A DNA stretch of 64,000 nucleotides, from contig VZDJ01000623.1 in assembly GCA_008694505.1 (NCBI GenBank), positions 18,409,754 through 18,473,753 of the forward strand, in the 5' to 3' direction. The position numbers and the translations under genes are program-made. How positions within the stretch are numbered: position 1 is the stretch's first letter; the number at the start of each line of letters is the position of its first letter. Positions 39,561-51,280 of this stretch are shown here, piece by piece. The notes under the pieces are model-generated. The model saw only the letters and a program-made list of their open reading frames with translations. It ran no database searches and was not told where the DNA came from. The DNA comes from Cyanoderma ruficeps. Lineage: Eukaryota; Chordata; Aves; Passeriformes; Timaliidae.

Positions 39561-40961
39561 GATCACCTCCATGACTATGGGGACACACTAGTGCTTCCAA
39601 GACCCAATTCATTCCATGTGTCAGGATTATTTATCTTCATAGACTACAAAAGAAGCCTGAGGTGACTGGTTTCATTTTTATGTCCCCTCCATTCTGCCAT
39701 CTCTGAGCAGCTGTGAATATGAAAAAAGACCACTCAGCTGACTCTGAGGGCCTGATCCCCAAACCTCTCTTTGGAGGGTTTTGGCAGTAGTGCCATGGAA
39801 AGAGACACCTCAACTGAAGGCACTGCTGCCAAAATGTTACATTAAAGCAAGAAATCACAGAAAACTCCCCCCTCTGGAAAGTCAGAGAATCGATATGTAG
39901 TAGCCTCTGTTCATCTGAGAGTGGTCAGGAAACAGGCATCAATTTTTTAAGCTTTTAGCAGGAAGTTCAATAGATCTGCCCTGCATTCAATCTCCTCGAA
40001 AAGTCCAGCAGGTAGAGGAGCTGAACAAAAGACCTGACCTTTTCTCCCTCACTGTGCTTTCACACAGCCCAAGCAGAACAATGCACCACGGTGGCATCCG
40101 ATCCCAGCTCTCTGCAGAGCACTCAGCACAGCCTCCCGAGGAGGGCAATTTCCTTTTGTGCACCAACCTCTGCCAGCCATGGAGTATTTTTCAACCGCCA
40201 CAATAATTAATCAAATAAAGTATCCTTTTGCAAGGAGGTCAGGTGTAATTTCAGCATAATCCAGACCCAGCAGGCTGAGCTGAGCTAGGGAAAATGCTGC
40301 ACTTGCAGGTTGGCTGAATGGTGTTAGCAACTGTTTTCGTCTCCTCCTTACCTGTACGTGAACTCCCAAGTCTTGTCCCTACACAGCACATGACAAGAAG
40401 AAATTAGGAGTAAAGTCTTTGTTTGAAACTGAGGGTGATTTTTGATATGCAAATGCTCTCAAGATTCTCCTCCTTGGAGCAGGGCAGTGCTGGGCTGTAC
40501 TAGAAGACCTCTTACTTGTCCTGGGCAAATTGGGATGTCTGGACAGCACTATGCCAAGACCAGAGCTCAGAATCTGCCTACCTGTGATTCAGAGAAGCCC
40601 GATTAGCCTGGACTGAGAAGACCAGCAAGTGCCAGTGGGGTCACCATGGACCTGCTCCTCCATGGGCTGGTAAATCCCTGCTGTTTATAGAGTAAATGAT
40701 ACACACAGATGTGGTAGTTGACTTCAGCCTGATGTGTTTTACACTGAATGCTTGGATTTGGGAGGAGATTCATGCATGGTACCTCCTGTTTTGGGCCAAG
40801 TTCGGGAGGCTAGAACCTTCTGAGCCGCCCAGGTGCTGCCAGCCCTGCAGTGGAACCACAGACAGTAGCCCTTAGCTTAAATGCAGGTGTAACCCTTTGG
40901 CTGTAATGCTTAGGCACCTACTAAGACTCCGTCTGTTATCTGAAGACAATTCTGTAAAGGT

Positions 40962-41150
40962 CATAGAATCTTAGAAAGATTTGGGTTGAGAGAGACCTTA
41001 AACATTATCATGTTCCAACTCCTCTGCTATGGACAGGGAGCATTACCACTAGATCAGGTTGCTCAAAAAGCCAACAGGGATAGGGCATCCACAGCTTATG
41101 TGGGAAGCCTGTTGCAAAGGCTTGGGAACCAGAAATCTAAGGAAAGGTGC
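40962..41150 (-). repeat. CR1 LINE 3' fragment, worn
   Basis: The plus strand shows ATAGAATCTTAGAAAGAT, GGTTGAGAGAGACCTTAAAC, CACTAGATCAGGTTGCTC and GGGCATCCACAGC, the complement of a diverged CR1 tail. Confidence 0.8.
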
Positions 41151-42214
41151 TCCATTTCACAGCAGTCTCTAGATGACCCTCCACCACCCAGACAATATAT
41201 GGCAGAGGTAATTTACTTAACTTAGTAAATTAATTAGTAACCCACTTCTGTTTTTTCTTCCTATAGACATGTTCTCTAAAGGGAGTCTTTACCACAGCCA
41301 CTGTTTTAGCAACTACTCTAACAAGATATTATCCTGTGTTATTCCTTCCTGAATCTCAGCCAGTTTATGGAGGAGGGGGTAATGCTATCCTCAGAGGGAA
41401 ACTGAGGCATGGAGGGAGGATGTCACTTTCCCCCAGGTCATGCAGTAGAACCAAGCAGGGCACTTCAGTCTGTGCCTAAGACTCCAGATCAGAATGTCTT
41501 TAATAAAGGCAGCTCCTCTACTCTTCTTGATCCTTAAATTGGCATAATAAGCAGCTGTCCCACCTCTACTCTTGTTGGTCCCTAATGATCTGGCCTTGGC
41601 TCTCTCCTTTCGGTGCTACTAATGCTGGCTGGAGCAGGACTTCTGCAAGCTCTTGTAATCCTGTGCGGGTTTTTGTGTCAGCAGGAACCCCTTTGCTGGG
41701 GATTTTTGTGAAATCCTCCTTCTGCCTGCCCTAACACTATCCTCTCATTTTTCATGGTCCTGGAGAAATTCAGGGGGCCCTTCAAGAGGCTGGGGTCAGC
41801 CTCCAAATGCAAGGGCTGTTAGGATGAAGTGGGTTCAAATCATAAGATACCAACCTGTCTTTTCTGCTGAGACTCCTGCTGATTCCTGAGGTTGTTTTGC
41901 TTGAACAGGGACTGTAAAATTAAGTGGAGACTCTGCCCTTTCAGAGTGGCTTTGGTGCAATCACCATCACACCCCTCAGGGCAGTATCAGGCAGTGCTGG
42001 GAGACACCAGCCCTGTAATAGTCCGGATGAGAGGGGGACAGACACTCCCTGACTCATTGGCTGCACATGCAAAAAGTTATATTAATTTTTCAGCAGAGGA
42101 TTCTGAGTCAGAGGGGCTGTTTGCTGCTGATCTACTGCTCTCCTTGCTGGGTGTTATTCAGTGCATGGGATACTCTGGTCTAAAGGGCATCATCTGGCTG
42201 AGCTGAAGTCACTC

Positions 42215-42494
42215 AGGTCAAAGCAGAGTTAAGACTAAAGGGCACATTAAAAGGTAGATTTAAATTAGATATTAGGAGGAAACATTTTACTGGGAGGGTG
42301 GTGAGACGCTGTCACAGGTTGTCCAGAGAAGCTGTAGATGCCTCATCCCTGGAAATGTTCAAGGTCAGGTTGGATGAGGTTGTGAACAACTTGGTCTAGG
42401 GAAAGGTGTTCATGTCTTGCACCCATGGCAGGGTGACTGGAATGAGATAATCTAAAAAGTCTCTTTCAACCCAAACCATTCTATGATTTTATAT
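42215..42494 (+). repeat. CR1 LINE 3' fragment
   Basis: The plus strand shows AAATTAGATATTAGGAGG, GGGTGGTGAGACGCTG, GGAAATGTTCAAGGTCAGG and a terminal AACCATTCTATGATTTTAT. The start is approximate. Confidence 0.88.
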
Positions 42495-44680
42495 GTTGGG
42501 TGTTGCAAAGGCATAAAGCCAAAGTCAGTGCATCCTGAAACAGCCTGGATGGACAAAAGGACTGCAGTCTCCGGGAAGTAAAGTGGCTTTGCTCTGTGCC
42601 AAGTTGCCACCTGGCAAACAGCAGAGCCATAAATAGATAGAATTTCATCTGTGAGGAGCAGTGCTGACAAAAGCCTCATTTACAATGACAAAATTCCAAA
42701 TAATAAGATTTCTAGATGGTCAGTAGGGGAGAGCCCCTCCTAAGAAGACTTTCCTGCAGGTGGGGCATCCACAATAGCTTTCTCACCCCACCTGAGATGC
42801 CCAACAGGCACTGGCATCATGCTGCAGGGTACCAGATTTCTCCCATGCTCACCTGTCCCTTTTCAGGAAGTGTCTAGGAACTTTATTTCCTTGTTACAGC
42901 TCAAATTTGAAGTGAGCTTGATCATCAAACTACTCTGGTTAGGTGACACATCTAAAGGGACAGGCAGAGTGGCCACAGAAGCCTCGTTTCCTATGGAAAT
43001 CAGCCTAGATGAGAAAGCCAGCTTTAATCAGGTCCTTAAATTATTCCAGCATTAACAAGCTGCTCTATTCCTACCCTTCTTTGCAGTGCTTTGAGATACC
43101 CACGCAAAGAAAGGGGTGGCTGTTGATAGCTGTCGTTTGCTCTTAGCTACACTAAAGAAACCAGTGGTTTCTGGAGACAAATCTCATTTCCCTGGCTGAG
43201 GTCAACATCACAGCTGCATCTGAAAAGCTTGACTTTTGTTTCAGCCCTGTTAACATCTTTCCTGACTGATGAGTTCAGGGCTGGGAGGACAGGACCATAC
43301 TCTGAAGACTAGTGTGCCCTGGGAGAAAAACAGATGTAACAAGGCATCTGGGGAGATCTAGAGGGTTTTTTCTAAGAGCAATAAGGCTTCCCTAACAGCT
43401 TTCATCTTTTGTTGCCCACCATCCTAATTTGTATTGATACAATTAACCTGAATCAACAGCAGTCCTGATTTACTTCATTACTTGGCCAAGACCTTAGAAG
43501 CCTTTTTCCAGCCATGGAGAACTCATGGCAGACTTTCAGTAGACTTGAGGTGAGGAAGGCTCTTACACAGAAATCACAGATGAAATGACCACTCCTTTGT
43601 TTCTCCAGACCAAAACCTTCTGTGGGCTGTAGGAGAGACAAACCCAGTGTGTGTGTGTGGTTTCTGGAGTTCATCTCAGCCCAGGGTAAATCTGCTGGCC
43701 TTGATGACACTGATCCAGCAAAGCTGAGGGCAAGAAGAAGCAGGACAGAAATAGCTGGGGTATCACAACGTAACAGCAACCTCCCCTGAAGCTGGAAAAC
43801 ACCCACAGGCTCAGACGTGGGAGGCAGCACTCTGTTGTGCTCTAACTGGGCTTGCAGGGTTCCTTCCACCTCCCCACAGCACACACGTGCTGGACTCCTC
43901 TGTCCCATGTAGGAGCTTTGCCTGTCTCCCCAGCCTCGGCCAGGGAAGAGGACCCTTCCTCTGGTGGTGAGAGGTGATGTGGTCTGTGGGTGCTCCCCTT
44001 CCCTTCCAACCCCACTGCTTTGCGAAGCTGTTTGAGCCCTCTGAGCTCAGGAGAAGCTTTTCCTTGGCTGGCAACTTGATGTCACCAAGAGGCAAAGCAT
44101 TTTCTTCTCCCAGCCTCTCCTGTTGGCATGAATTCAAACTCCTGTACACACACCAGGCACATGGAAAACCGACTTACAAAGCAAGCCTCACCCCAACAAA
44201 AGCATGGGTCAGCTCTGGAAATCACAGGAATCCACAAACAAACCCCAGCTTTTCTAGCAGAGATCCAGCTGATCTGTATCTCTGTGGCAATTCCCTAATG
44301 GCTTTCAGGAAATCTGATACAGAACCTGCAAGAAATCCCATTAAACTCCTCTCTGTATCAGCTGGAATAAAAATATTTTTGACGAAAAAAGAAGAGAACA
44401 GGTTTTGTTGTATTTCCCTCAGCCCAAATGACACATGGCACTTGTACTAAAACGATGTGCTGACGCTTTATCTTCTCCCAGATAACTAAGAAGTGCAGTG
44501 AGGCTTGTATCTCAGAAGAATTTTCTGAAGGAGCATCTCTGGGCATTGACAACTTGTTAGTGAGTTGAGCTCCACATAGAACAGCCCACACTGGATCCAG
44601 CCTGTGGGGTCCCCATCTACTATATTTCTCTGGCAGGGAATGCCTAAGGAGCAGTATAAAAGCAGATGTAGTGGCATTAC

Positions 44681-44720
44681 TCTGCAAGAGTAATGCAGTT
44701 ACTGCAAGAGTAATGCAGAG
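44681..44720. repeat. 20-bp tandem duplication
   Basis: CTGCAAGAGTAATGCAG occurs twice, at 44682-44698 and 44702-44718, with a 20-base period. It is a local duplication in MYO7A intron 1 with no evident function. Confidence 0.85.
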
Positions 44721-45414
44721 TACTAGTTTCCTCCCAAAACAAATAATTTTCAGCTCAAGAACCTCTAGAGCCAAAAAGAGGTAGACTTCTTTTTCCTTTA
44801 ATATACATGCTTCATAGTTTTTAGAGGCTTTTTGTAAATGAAACTTGTCCGAGTGCTTTTTTTAACCCAATACTTTGAGAATCCAGAGCTTTCTGCCATA
44901 AGGAGCACCACAGATGCCAGATTGTGCAAACTCTTCTTATCTTTGAGCCTGGTCTCCACAAGCTTTATTTGATGTTCCCTAATTTTTGTATTTCAAAGGA
45001 AAATTAAGGAAAATCTTTCTGCATTCACCATGCAAACACGCTCTTCCAGGATCTATAACATACCTTCTTCCCATCTCTTCTCAGCTTGGAGCCTTTGTCT
45101 AAACAATCATTCCTCTTGTGGAAGATGTTCCAGACCTCTGGCCAACTTGCCTTTCTCAGAATTCTCCCCAGTGCACCTATTTTTGTTTTAGATGACTTGA
45201 ATGAGATAAATCATCAGAGGAGTGGAACGTGCTTTCTGGACAATGGCAGATATGAGGAGGAACACAGAAGGGCTTGGTCCCAATATTTGGATCCTGGTCC
45301 CAATCTAGCACAGCCCAGTGCACCTTTTCCCTGTGCCCTGATGTTTTGGGCAGGGGAGTCCTGCTCAGGTGGAAGGTGTTTCCCATCTGCAATCCTTACA
45401 AGACTAATTCTCAG

Positions 45415-45546
45415 TGATCAAGGCCAGGTTGGATGGGACTTTGAGCAACTTGGTCTAATAGAAGGTATCCCTGCCTATGGCAAGGTGGATAGGGATGAGT
45501 TAATCTTTAAAGGCCCTTCCAACCCAAACCATTTCATGGTAGTATA
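45415..45546 (+). repeat. CR1 LINE 3' fragment
   Basis: The plus strand shows ATCAAGGCCAGGTTGGATGG, GACTTTGAGCAACTTGGTC and CCCTTCCAACCCAAACCAT, then a worn terminal repeat. Confidence 0.88.
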
Positions 45547-46369
45547 ATATTCCTAAAAATCTTTACATTTACATAGAGACATTGACAGCTACCATGAGCC
45601 CAGATTTATCTTCCCATTTCCAAAGTCAGGAACAGCTTTGTCTGAAGGGGCGAAGCCCCTTCCAAGCACAGCTCTCACTGTACAAGCCAGTGTCAGATGG
45701 GGAGAGAGGACAAAACCAGGATCCACAGAGGCTCCATTCTCCCAACACTCCATGTAACATCGGGCATATTCTCTTGCAAGTCTTTCTTCCTCCACACTCA
45801 TAAAGGTGGAGATGAGGCTGGTTGTGCAGCAAAAACAGCGGTGCAAATCTCCCTCCCAGGCACCTGTCAGTCTACAGCCAACCTTACAGTGTAAGTTTTA
45901 ACTCCCTTCATGCACGTGAAACTGTGTTCAGGTCATCTGCACCCCAGGTAAAGGCTGTGTCATCACAGCAAGTTAAATGCAGCAAAGGGGATGGCAGCAG
46001 CTGAACCAACACCCTGGGAAAGGTATTTGCTGGACTGCAGTCTAAAAAGAGCTCAGTGATTTTCTGTGACTGCTCTGAGGCTGACAGTGGGACCAAGCAC
46101 TCAGTTTTTAGATTCCAGCTGGGCTGAGGTGGAAGCTGCTACATTGCTGCTCAGGCGGGACAGGTCTGTGGGGGGACTTATCTAACAACACCAAGAAATG
46201 AAGGGGTCCCCAAAGATTTATGGCTATGGATTTCTAACTTTTCTACTTTCATTTGGTACTCAATCTACTTCAAATGCCTTTTTTTCATTGGATTTTCACA
46301 TTTTGCACTCCTTTTGTGCAGTTGGGCACAACTGCACTCTGCTCTCTACTAGTGTCTGACTACGAGAGC

Positions 46370-46580
46370 TTTATATTGGATACTTAGGAAAACTTTCTTC
46401 ACAGAAAGGGAAGCACTGAAACAGGCTGGCCAGGAAAGTAGTGGAGTCATCATCCCTAGAGGTATTTAAAAGACTTGTGGATGTGGCACTTGGGGACACA
46501 GTTTAGTGGTGGAGTTGGCAGTGCTGGGGTGATGGTTGGACTTCATGATCTTAGAGGGCTTTTCCAACTATTGTGTTCCT
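46370..46580 (+). repeat. CR1 LINE 3' fragment
   Basis: The plus strand shows GGAAGCACTGAAACAGGC, GATGTGGCACTTGGGGAC, GCAGTGCTGGGGTGATGG and GATCTTAGAGGGCTTTTCC. It is the same subfamily as the copies at 9801 and 56615. Confidence 0.85.
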
Positions 46581-49122
46581 ACAGTTCAGAGCAGGGGCTC
46601 TGTGCGCAGCTCCAGGCACAGCAGGGATCAGGAGGGTTGGACAGACAGCATAAACATGGACACTGTTGGGGCAGTGCTGTCCTGATAAACTTTCTGGCTT
46701 GACCTAGTACTTGACTGGGGGACCAGAAAATCACAAACACATAGGTTCAACCCATATCAGTTCCTCTTGGACATTGCCTAGCAGAGAGGAGGGTTTCACA
46801 GTGCAAAGCTGTCTTACATGCTGTCTCCACATCCTGCCAAACCCTTGGTACAGTGACACTTGTCCCACTCTGCTTTGGGAGAAAAAAACATTGGCTCTGC
46901 TCCAAGAAAACAATAACCCCTCCGTTTTTCCTCTCACCCTCAAAAGGGACGGGAAGAGCTGATGTGACTGTGATCAGAGCCGGCATGGTCTTGATGTGAA
47001 CAACGAAAAATGTGCCCAGGACTGAGTGCCTCCAGCCACCTATCCTGTCAGCCCCTTTCTGCCAGGCTTGGAATCTGTTCTCTGCAGCTCCAGGAAAGGC
47101 TTTGAAAAAAACTATTAGCTGACAATGCCTTCATTAATCACAGCATAATCCTTTCCATGGCAACCCAAGGATTGCGAAGTCACAAGTTAGCAAGCGTAAG
47201 ACAGAAACACTGTACAGCAGCCCTCGGCCTGGGGAAACTTCACAGCTAGCAGGACAAATTGGCTGCTCTGAGGAGGGGAAATGAGTTAGAAATAATATTG
47301 CTTTGAAAAGAGGGTCATCCCTGGCCAGGATTCAGATCTCATAAATGCCACTTTCTGTGGGGAGATCCTGTAGTTTCATGAAGTTACTTCAGTCTCACCC
47401 CAAAAAGCCCAAGAAGAGACTTTGGCCCTACGTCTTAGTTTTACAGAAGATCAATGCTTTTCAAACAGGTCAGGGAGAGAAGAAGGACAGTTTGTCACCA
47501 GGCCATTACCACAAAGTTAAACATAATTTAGATACACGTATTTGGAAACTGTAAGGGCTCAGAGATAGCAAAGCCACAGGTGAAAACAATTTTGACCATC
47601 AAAGAACAGGAGCAAAGTGCTGTCCTGGATTTTTTTTGCCCATTTTTGTCCCTCTTTGGTTTTCCCTGGGACAGTTTAGGGAGGGTAGGGAGGAGGCTTC
47701 ACAGGGTCTCACAGGGATACAGGTCTTGACTGAAATCTTGGCAAAGCTCAGTCAAAGCTGCAAATCCATTCCATACCTTCACACTACCACTGTTGGAAGC
47801 TTGCAGTCCCTTGCCTCATGGGAGAAGTAAGACCCATAGCATCCTGTAGTGGAGGATGGGTGAGGAGTCACCTTGCAACAACCATGTCCTTGCCATCTAT
47901 ACGTAATACATAGGTTAACCCCACGGGGTTGGTTCTTGGACATCCTTTTGCCCAGACATGGAGAGAACCACTCACACTAACACCATAGCCCAGGGCTGTG
48001 AGAAAATCATCTCTAGCTTCTGCTACTTCCTTCTGCAGGGGAGACTTAACAGCAAGGGAGAATCAAGCATTGTATTGCCTTTCAAACTCTCCCTCCATTT
48101 CGCCTACATGACAGGTCCTCCACCATACACCCCAGTCTTCCCAGAGACACCAAGATATGCCAGTTCCACTGTTGCACTTTCCTTAGGACAATGTAATTGT
48201 AAATATCCTACAAAATCCTGAGATTTTTCTTTGGTACTGTGCTCAGCTGGTCCAGCACAGCCCATGTACAAAACACCATACTCCCAAACCAGGCAGCAAA
48301 ACGCAAACTGCTTTGTGGGAGTTGCCTATCCCATAGCAAGCCTCAGTCCCTTCCCAGGGATGGTACTAATAATTTAAATAGCCTGGAAGGTCCTGGGTGC
48401 TGCTTATCAGCACCGGTGTGACCCAGGAGACAACCCCCAAAACCAACCTGGGCACAATCTGTGCTATGCTGCTGCCAGGGAAAACTTGTGCTGTTCCCTG
48501 AAGAGCAGCACCTGCCTGAGCATAGGTTGTGCTTTATCCACCTAAATAGTGCGTTTGAGCTGCGTGAAAACAGGGAGAGGGTGGAGTGGACTGGGAGGAC
48601 ACCTGGGGTCTTGTGGCACTGCCAGTGGATCCATGTAGCAGGGACATCCCCCAAAGCCTCTCCCCACGTTTAAGCACGTCCAGAGGTATCCCTGAATGTG
48701 AAAGGGCTGCGGAGCAAAGGGGTGGAGGGCTGCACACCACAGCACGGGAGGGCAATGCCCTCCACCCCTCGCTCCAGCTCACTGCTAGGTGACTCCAGCC
48801 AAATTAAGCAGCAGCTAGAAATTACCGAGCCGCTAATCCATGCTGCAGGAGCCGAGCTGGCTCGGGGCTGCTGGGCACTGCTGGCAGGTCTGCGGTCGTG
48901 TCGTCTCCCCCCTCCCATCGAGCCCAGCCCCTTGCCCAGGTTTGATCCCACTCGCTGCCCGCAGCCCCGGCGGGGGCACCCGCGTCCATCCCACCCATCG
49001 CACCTCACCGCGCCCACCGCATCCCGCAGCACCCCCACCGCAGCCCCGCTGCACCCCACCCGGAGCATCCCCGGCCCCCCGCCCGGCTCCCCCGGGTGCC
49101 GCCGGCCCCAGCTCCGCCTTAC

Positions 49123-49260
49123 CTCAGCGGGGCATGGCCGGGGACGGCGGCGGGAAAGGGGCACCGGTGCCCGGCGCGGAGCCGCGCTGCCTCCAGCACC
49201 GAGCGAGGGCAGCGCCTGCCCGGGCTGAGCCTCTTAGCGGGGGAGGAGCCGAGCTACAGC
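49123..49260 (-). other. MYO7A: MYO7A exon 1, 5' UTR (upstream limit uncertain)
   Basis: On the minus strand ...GCCCCGCTGAG is followed by GTAAGG (donor GT at 49122-49121), a strong donor inside the CpG island. Mammalian MYO7A also has a non-coding first exon before a very short ATG exon. Spliced to exon 2, this leaves an ATG-CCC-CGC-TGA micro-ORF (49134-49124 for its first 11 bases) just before the true start. The transcription start, and therefore the right-hand limit, cannot be read from sequence. The assignment is inferred. Confidence 0.6.
49124..49134 (-). promoter_or_regulatory. Candidate micro-uORF (Met-Pro-Arg-stop) in the MYO7A leader
   Basis: If exon 1 splices as predicted, the leader contains ATG CCC CGC TGA and then six bases (G|GAACC) before the MYO7A ATG. 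The uORF start has G at -3 but C at +4, so it is of intermediate strength; the main ATG has an optimal context. The stop is too close for efficient scanning-dependent reinitiation, so leaky scanning would be needed. The reading is sequence-derived and depends on the exon 1 call. Confidence 0.5.
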
Positions 49261-49267
49261 CAGCCCC

Positions 49268-49322
49268 TGGTGTGGGTGTGGGTGTGGTGTGGGGGTGTGA
49301 GTGTGTGTGAGTGTGCGTGTGG
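49268..49322. repeat. GT-rich low-complexity tract
   Basis: The plus strand reads as mixed TGTGGG and TGTGTGAG units over about 55 bases at the upstream edge of the CpG island. It may be within, or just 5' of, MYO7A exon 1. Confidence 0.85.
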
Positions 49323-49420
49323 CACCTCCATCCCGGGAACCGTGGCTCCGCGCTCCCGCAGCATCCCCGCTCTCCAAAGATGCGTCCTCCCGCAGCCCTG
49401 GAGTCTGCCCCGGATCATGG

Positions 49421-49700
49421 TATCATAAAATCATAGAATGGCCTGGGTTGGAATGAACCTGAAAGATCACCTAGGTTCAACCCCCCTGCCATGGACTGGG
49501 ACACCTTGCACTAGACCAGTTGCTCCAGCCTGCCCTTGGCCACTTCCAAGGATGGGCATCCACAGCATCTCTGAGCAAACAATCTGTTCCAGTGCCTCAC
49601 CATGCTCATAGTAAAAAATTTATTCCTAATATCTAATCTAAATCTCCCTTCTTTAAGTTTAAAACCATACTCCCTTTTCCTATTGCTTTCTGCTCATGTA
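49421..49700 (-). repeat. CR1 LINE 3' fragment
   Basis: The plus strand begins TATCATAAAATCATAGAATG, then GGGTTGGAATGAACC, GGACACCTTGCACTAGACC, TTCCTAATATCTAATC and CTAAATCTCCCTTC. It is a well-preserved complement of a CR1 end, directly upstream of the MYO7A island. Confidence 0.92.
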
Positions 49701-51084
49701 AAATGTTTTAATGGCACCCATGCTGTGAGTTTAGCTGCAATTTCAAGTCCTCTTTGTGGGAATCCCGACGGATTCCTAGGAAAAAATGTGGCTGGAAAGG
49801 TCCTCCTGCCCTGTGCAAAGAGGTCTCTGGGCTGTGCCAGGGAAGGTACTGAGGTCCTGTGGGGTGAGACCAGGAGCTGACAGGCGTACTTGTTTGGATT
49901 CACCAGCCTTGTCCACTTGTAAATGTGAAAACTGGGACAGGAAAACACTTGAGGACCAGGAAACTCAGAGCTGAGGTTTTGCCTAGAAGCTTAACTCTGA
50001 CCTGGTGACTCCCTTCCCAAATCAGGGCTAGTGTCTTTTTTCTTTCCTGCTGAGAAACTTGGGGTTGGATTTTAATTGTCCTATGAAGCACCAATGAAGT
50101 TTTTTACTTAGGTATAAAGCTTGTCATTTTAGCTAGTGAAAAGTGTAAAATACACCTTTTTATTTGCAGTGTTGTCATAAAAGTTGTTTCTAAGCTCCAC
50201 TTTGGAATGAGAGTGCTGAAAATCCTCCTGGGGACTTGACTGAATGCATTTTTTGGTGATACTGCAGAAGTAAGGAGCAATAAAAAGGAGCCTCCTTGCT
50301 TCAAAGTTAACCAGGAATTCTGCTCAAGATGTGGAAGTCACAGCACAGTCACCCGGTCCCTTCCCAGCCCTTAGAAATGCCCTGCTGATGCCCAGCCCTC
50401 AGCCATCCACAGACTCAGCTGACTTTAAGCTCAGGACAGATGACTTGTGACCACCTGGGGCCATGCCCAGCATCACTCAAGCCCTCCTCACTGTGTCAAT
50501 ATAGTTGCTGTGGATGTGAGGGCAGATTCTGGCTGTGTCTGGGCTCTGCTCTGGACTGCATCCAATGTGCTTGGAATTGCTTGGGCAGCCTTGTCTTGTG
50601 CCCAACAGGACCTATGCATGTGTGGAAAGGCAGCGAAGGAGGCTCTGCCAGGAGCACAGGGGTGGACATGCTTCCTGACTGCACCACTGGGTTTGGAGGT
50701 GGGTTTTGTAGAGTGCAAGGAGTCTTCAGACAGCTGCACAGAACAGACTCCAATGGCTGATCCCTAGCTATTAACCTGGGCTATTGGCCAAGGATGTGGC
50801 AGCACCTGAACAGTTCTGAGGGACAAGCAATGAACCCTCCCATTGCTGAAGGCCCTTCTACCTCTGCAGCCCTTCCTGCTGGAAATCCCTCATCCTTTTG
50901 AGTGGCAGCAGGCTCATATGGCAGGGAGTATATACAGGCTTAAGGTAGGAAGATCATAGCTATAGAGAATCCAGATACAAGAAGAAATACTTCAGCACCA
51001 ACTTTCAACCATAGGATGGATGTCTGTTCCTCTGTGAAAATGCTCTTTCAGGTCAAAGGCAGAACCTTACCTACCAATTTATAA

Positions 51085-51280
51085 TAGAATCATGGAATCA
51101 TAGAACTGTAAAATCATAGAATCACAGAATTATTTGGGTTGGAAGGAACCTTAAAGATCATCTAGTTCCAGCCCCCTGCCATGGGCAGGGACACCTTCCA
51201 CTAAGCCAAGTTGTTTAGAGCCCCATCCAGCCTGGCCTTGGACACTTCCAGGGGTGGGACATCTCATTCACAGCTCTGGG
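51085..51280 (-). repeat. CR1 LINE 3' fragment with expanded terminal repeat
   Basis: The AATCATAGAAT-type 8-mer terminal repeat occurs about four times (51087-51128), followed by TTGGGTTGGAAGGAACC, GGGACACCTTCCACTAAGCC and CCAGCCTGGCCTTGGACAC. It is a clear CR1 3' end in complement. Confidence 0.92.

Larger units (their letters stand above)
31627..49122 (-). other. MYO7A intron 1 (17.5 kb, inferred)
   Basis: This intron is inferred from the exon 2 acceptor and the GTAAGG donor in the GC-rich island. It contains seven CR1 fragments, a perfect hairpin at 33991-34030, a 20-bp tandem duplication near 44700 and a short GT run near 43650. Otherwise I see nothing gene-like. All open frames longer than 100 codons lack splice context and family resemblance. 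Confidence 0.7.
436..49123 (-). other. MYO7A: MYO7A gene span, 5' part (exon 1 to exon 6)
   Basis: This is the gene-level span for unconventional myosin VIIa, an actin-based motor of hair-cell stereocilia, photoreceptors and retinal pigment epithelium. Six exons are placed: a probable non-coding exon 1 and coding exons 2-6, which encode residues 1-197 plus the first base of codon 198. Donor GT and acceptor AG are present at every internal coding junction, and all phases join in frame. The predicted protein follows the mammalian sequence with only scattered conservative changes and no indel. The rest of the motor domain, the IQ motifs, the MyTH4-FERM repeats and the SH3 domain lie beyond the left edge. 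The assignment to MYO7A rather than MYO7B rests on near-identity to MYO7A and on the adjacent CAPN5. Confidence 0.95.
48780..49270 (-). promoter_or_regulatory. CpG-rich island, probable MYO7A promoter
   Basis: This is the only strongly GC-rich, CpG-rich stretch in the window, densest at about 48890-49260, with runs such as GGGGACGGCGGCGGG and several GC boxes. It coincides with the predicted exon 1 donor at 49122-49121 and lies between the CAPN5 3' end and the MYO7A start exon, where a MYO7A promoter should be. No convincing TATA box is visible upstream on the minus strand, so dispersed CpG-type initiation is likely. Long open frames over it on both strands reflect base composition only. Confidence 0.7.

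Noticed and set aside
43453..44450. Frames of 151, 112 and 158 codons on both strands near 44 kb
   Set aside because: They overlap each other on opposite strands, show no conserved motif and lie in MYO7A intron 1.
48670..49228. Long open frames on both strands (up to 176 codons) over the CpG island
   Set aside because: GC-rich sequence has few stops. The products are Pro/Arg/Gly-rich with no domain, and the minus-strand frame reads straight through the exon 1 donor.
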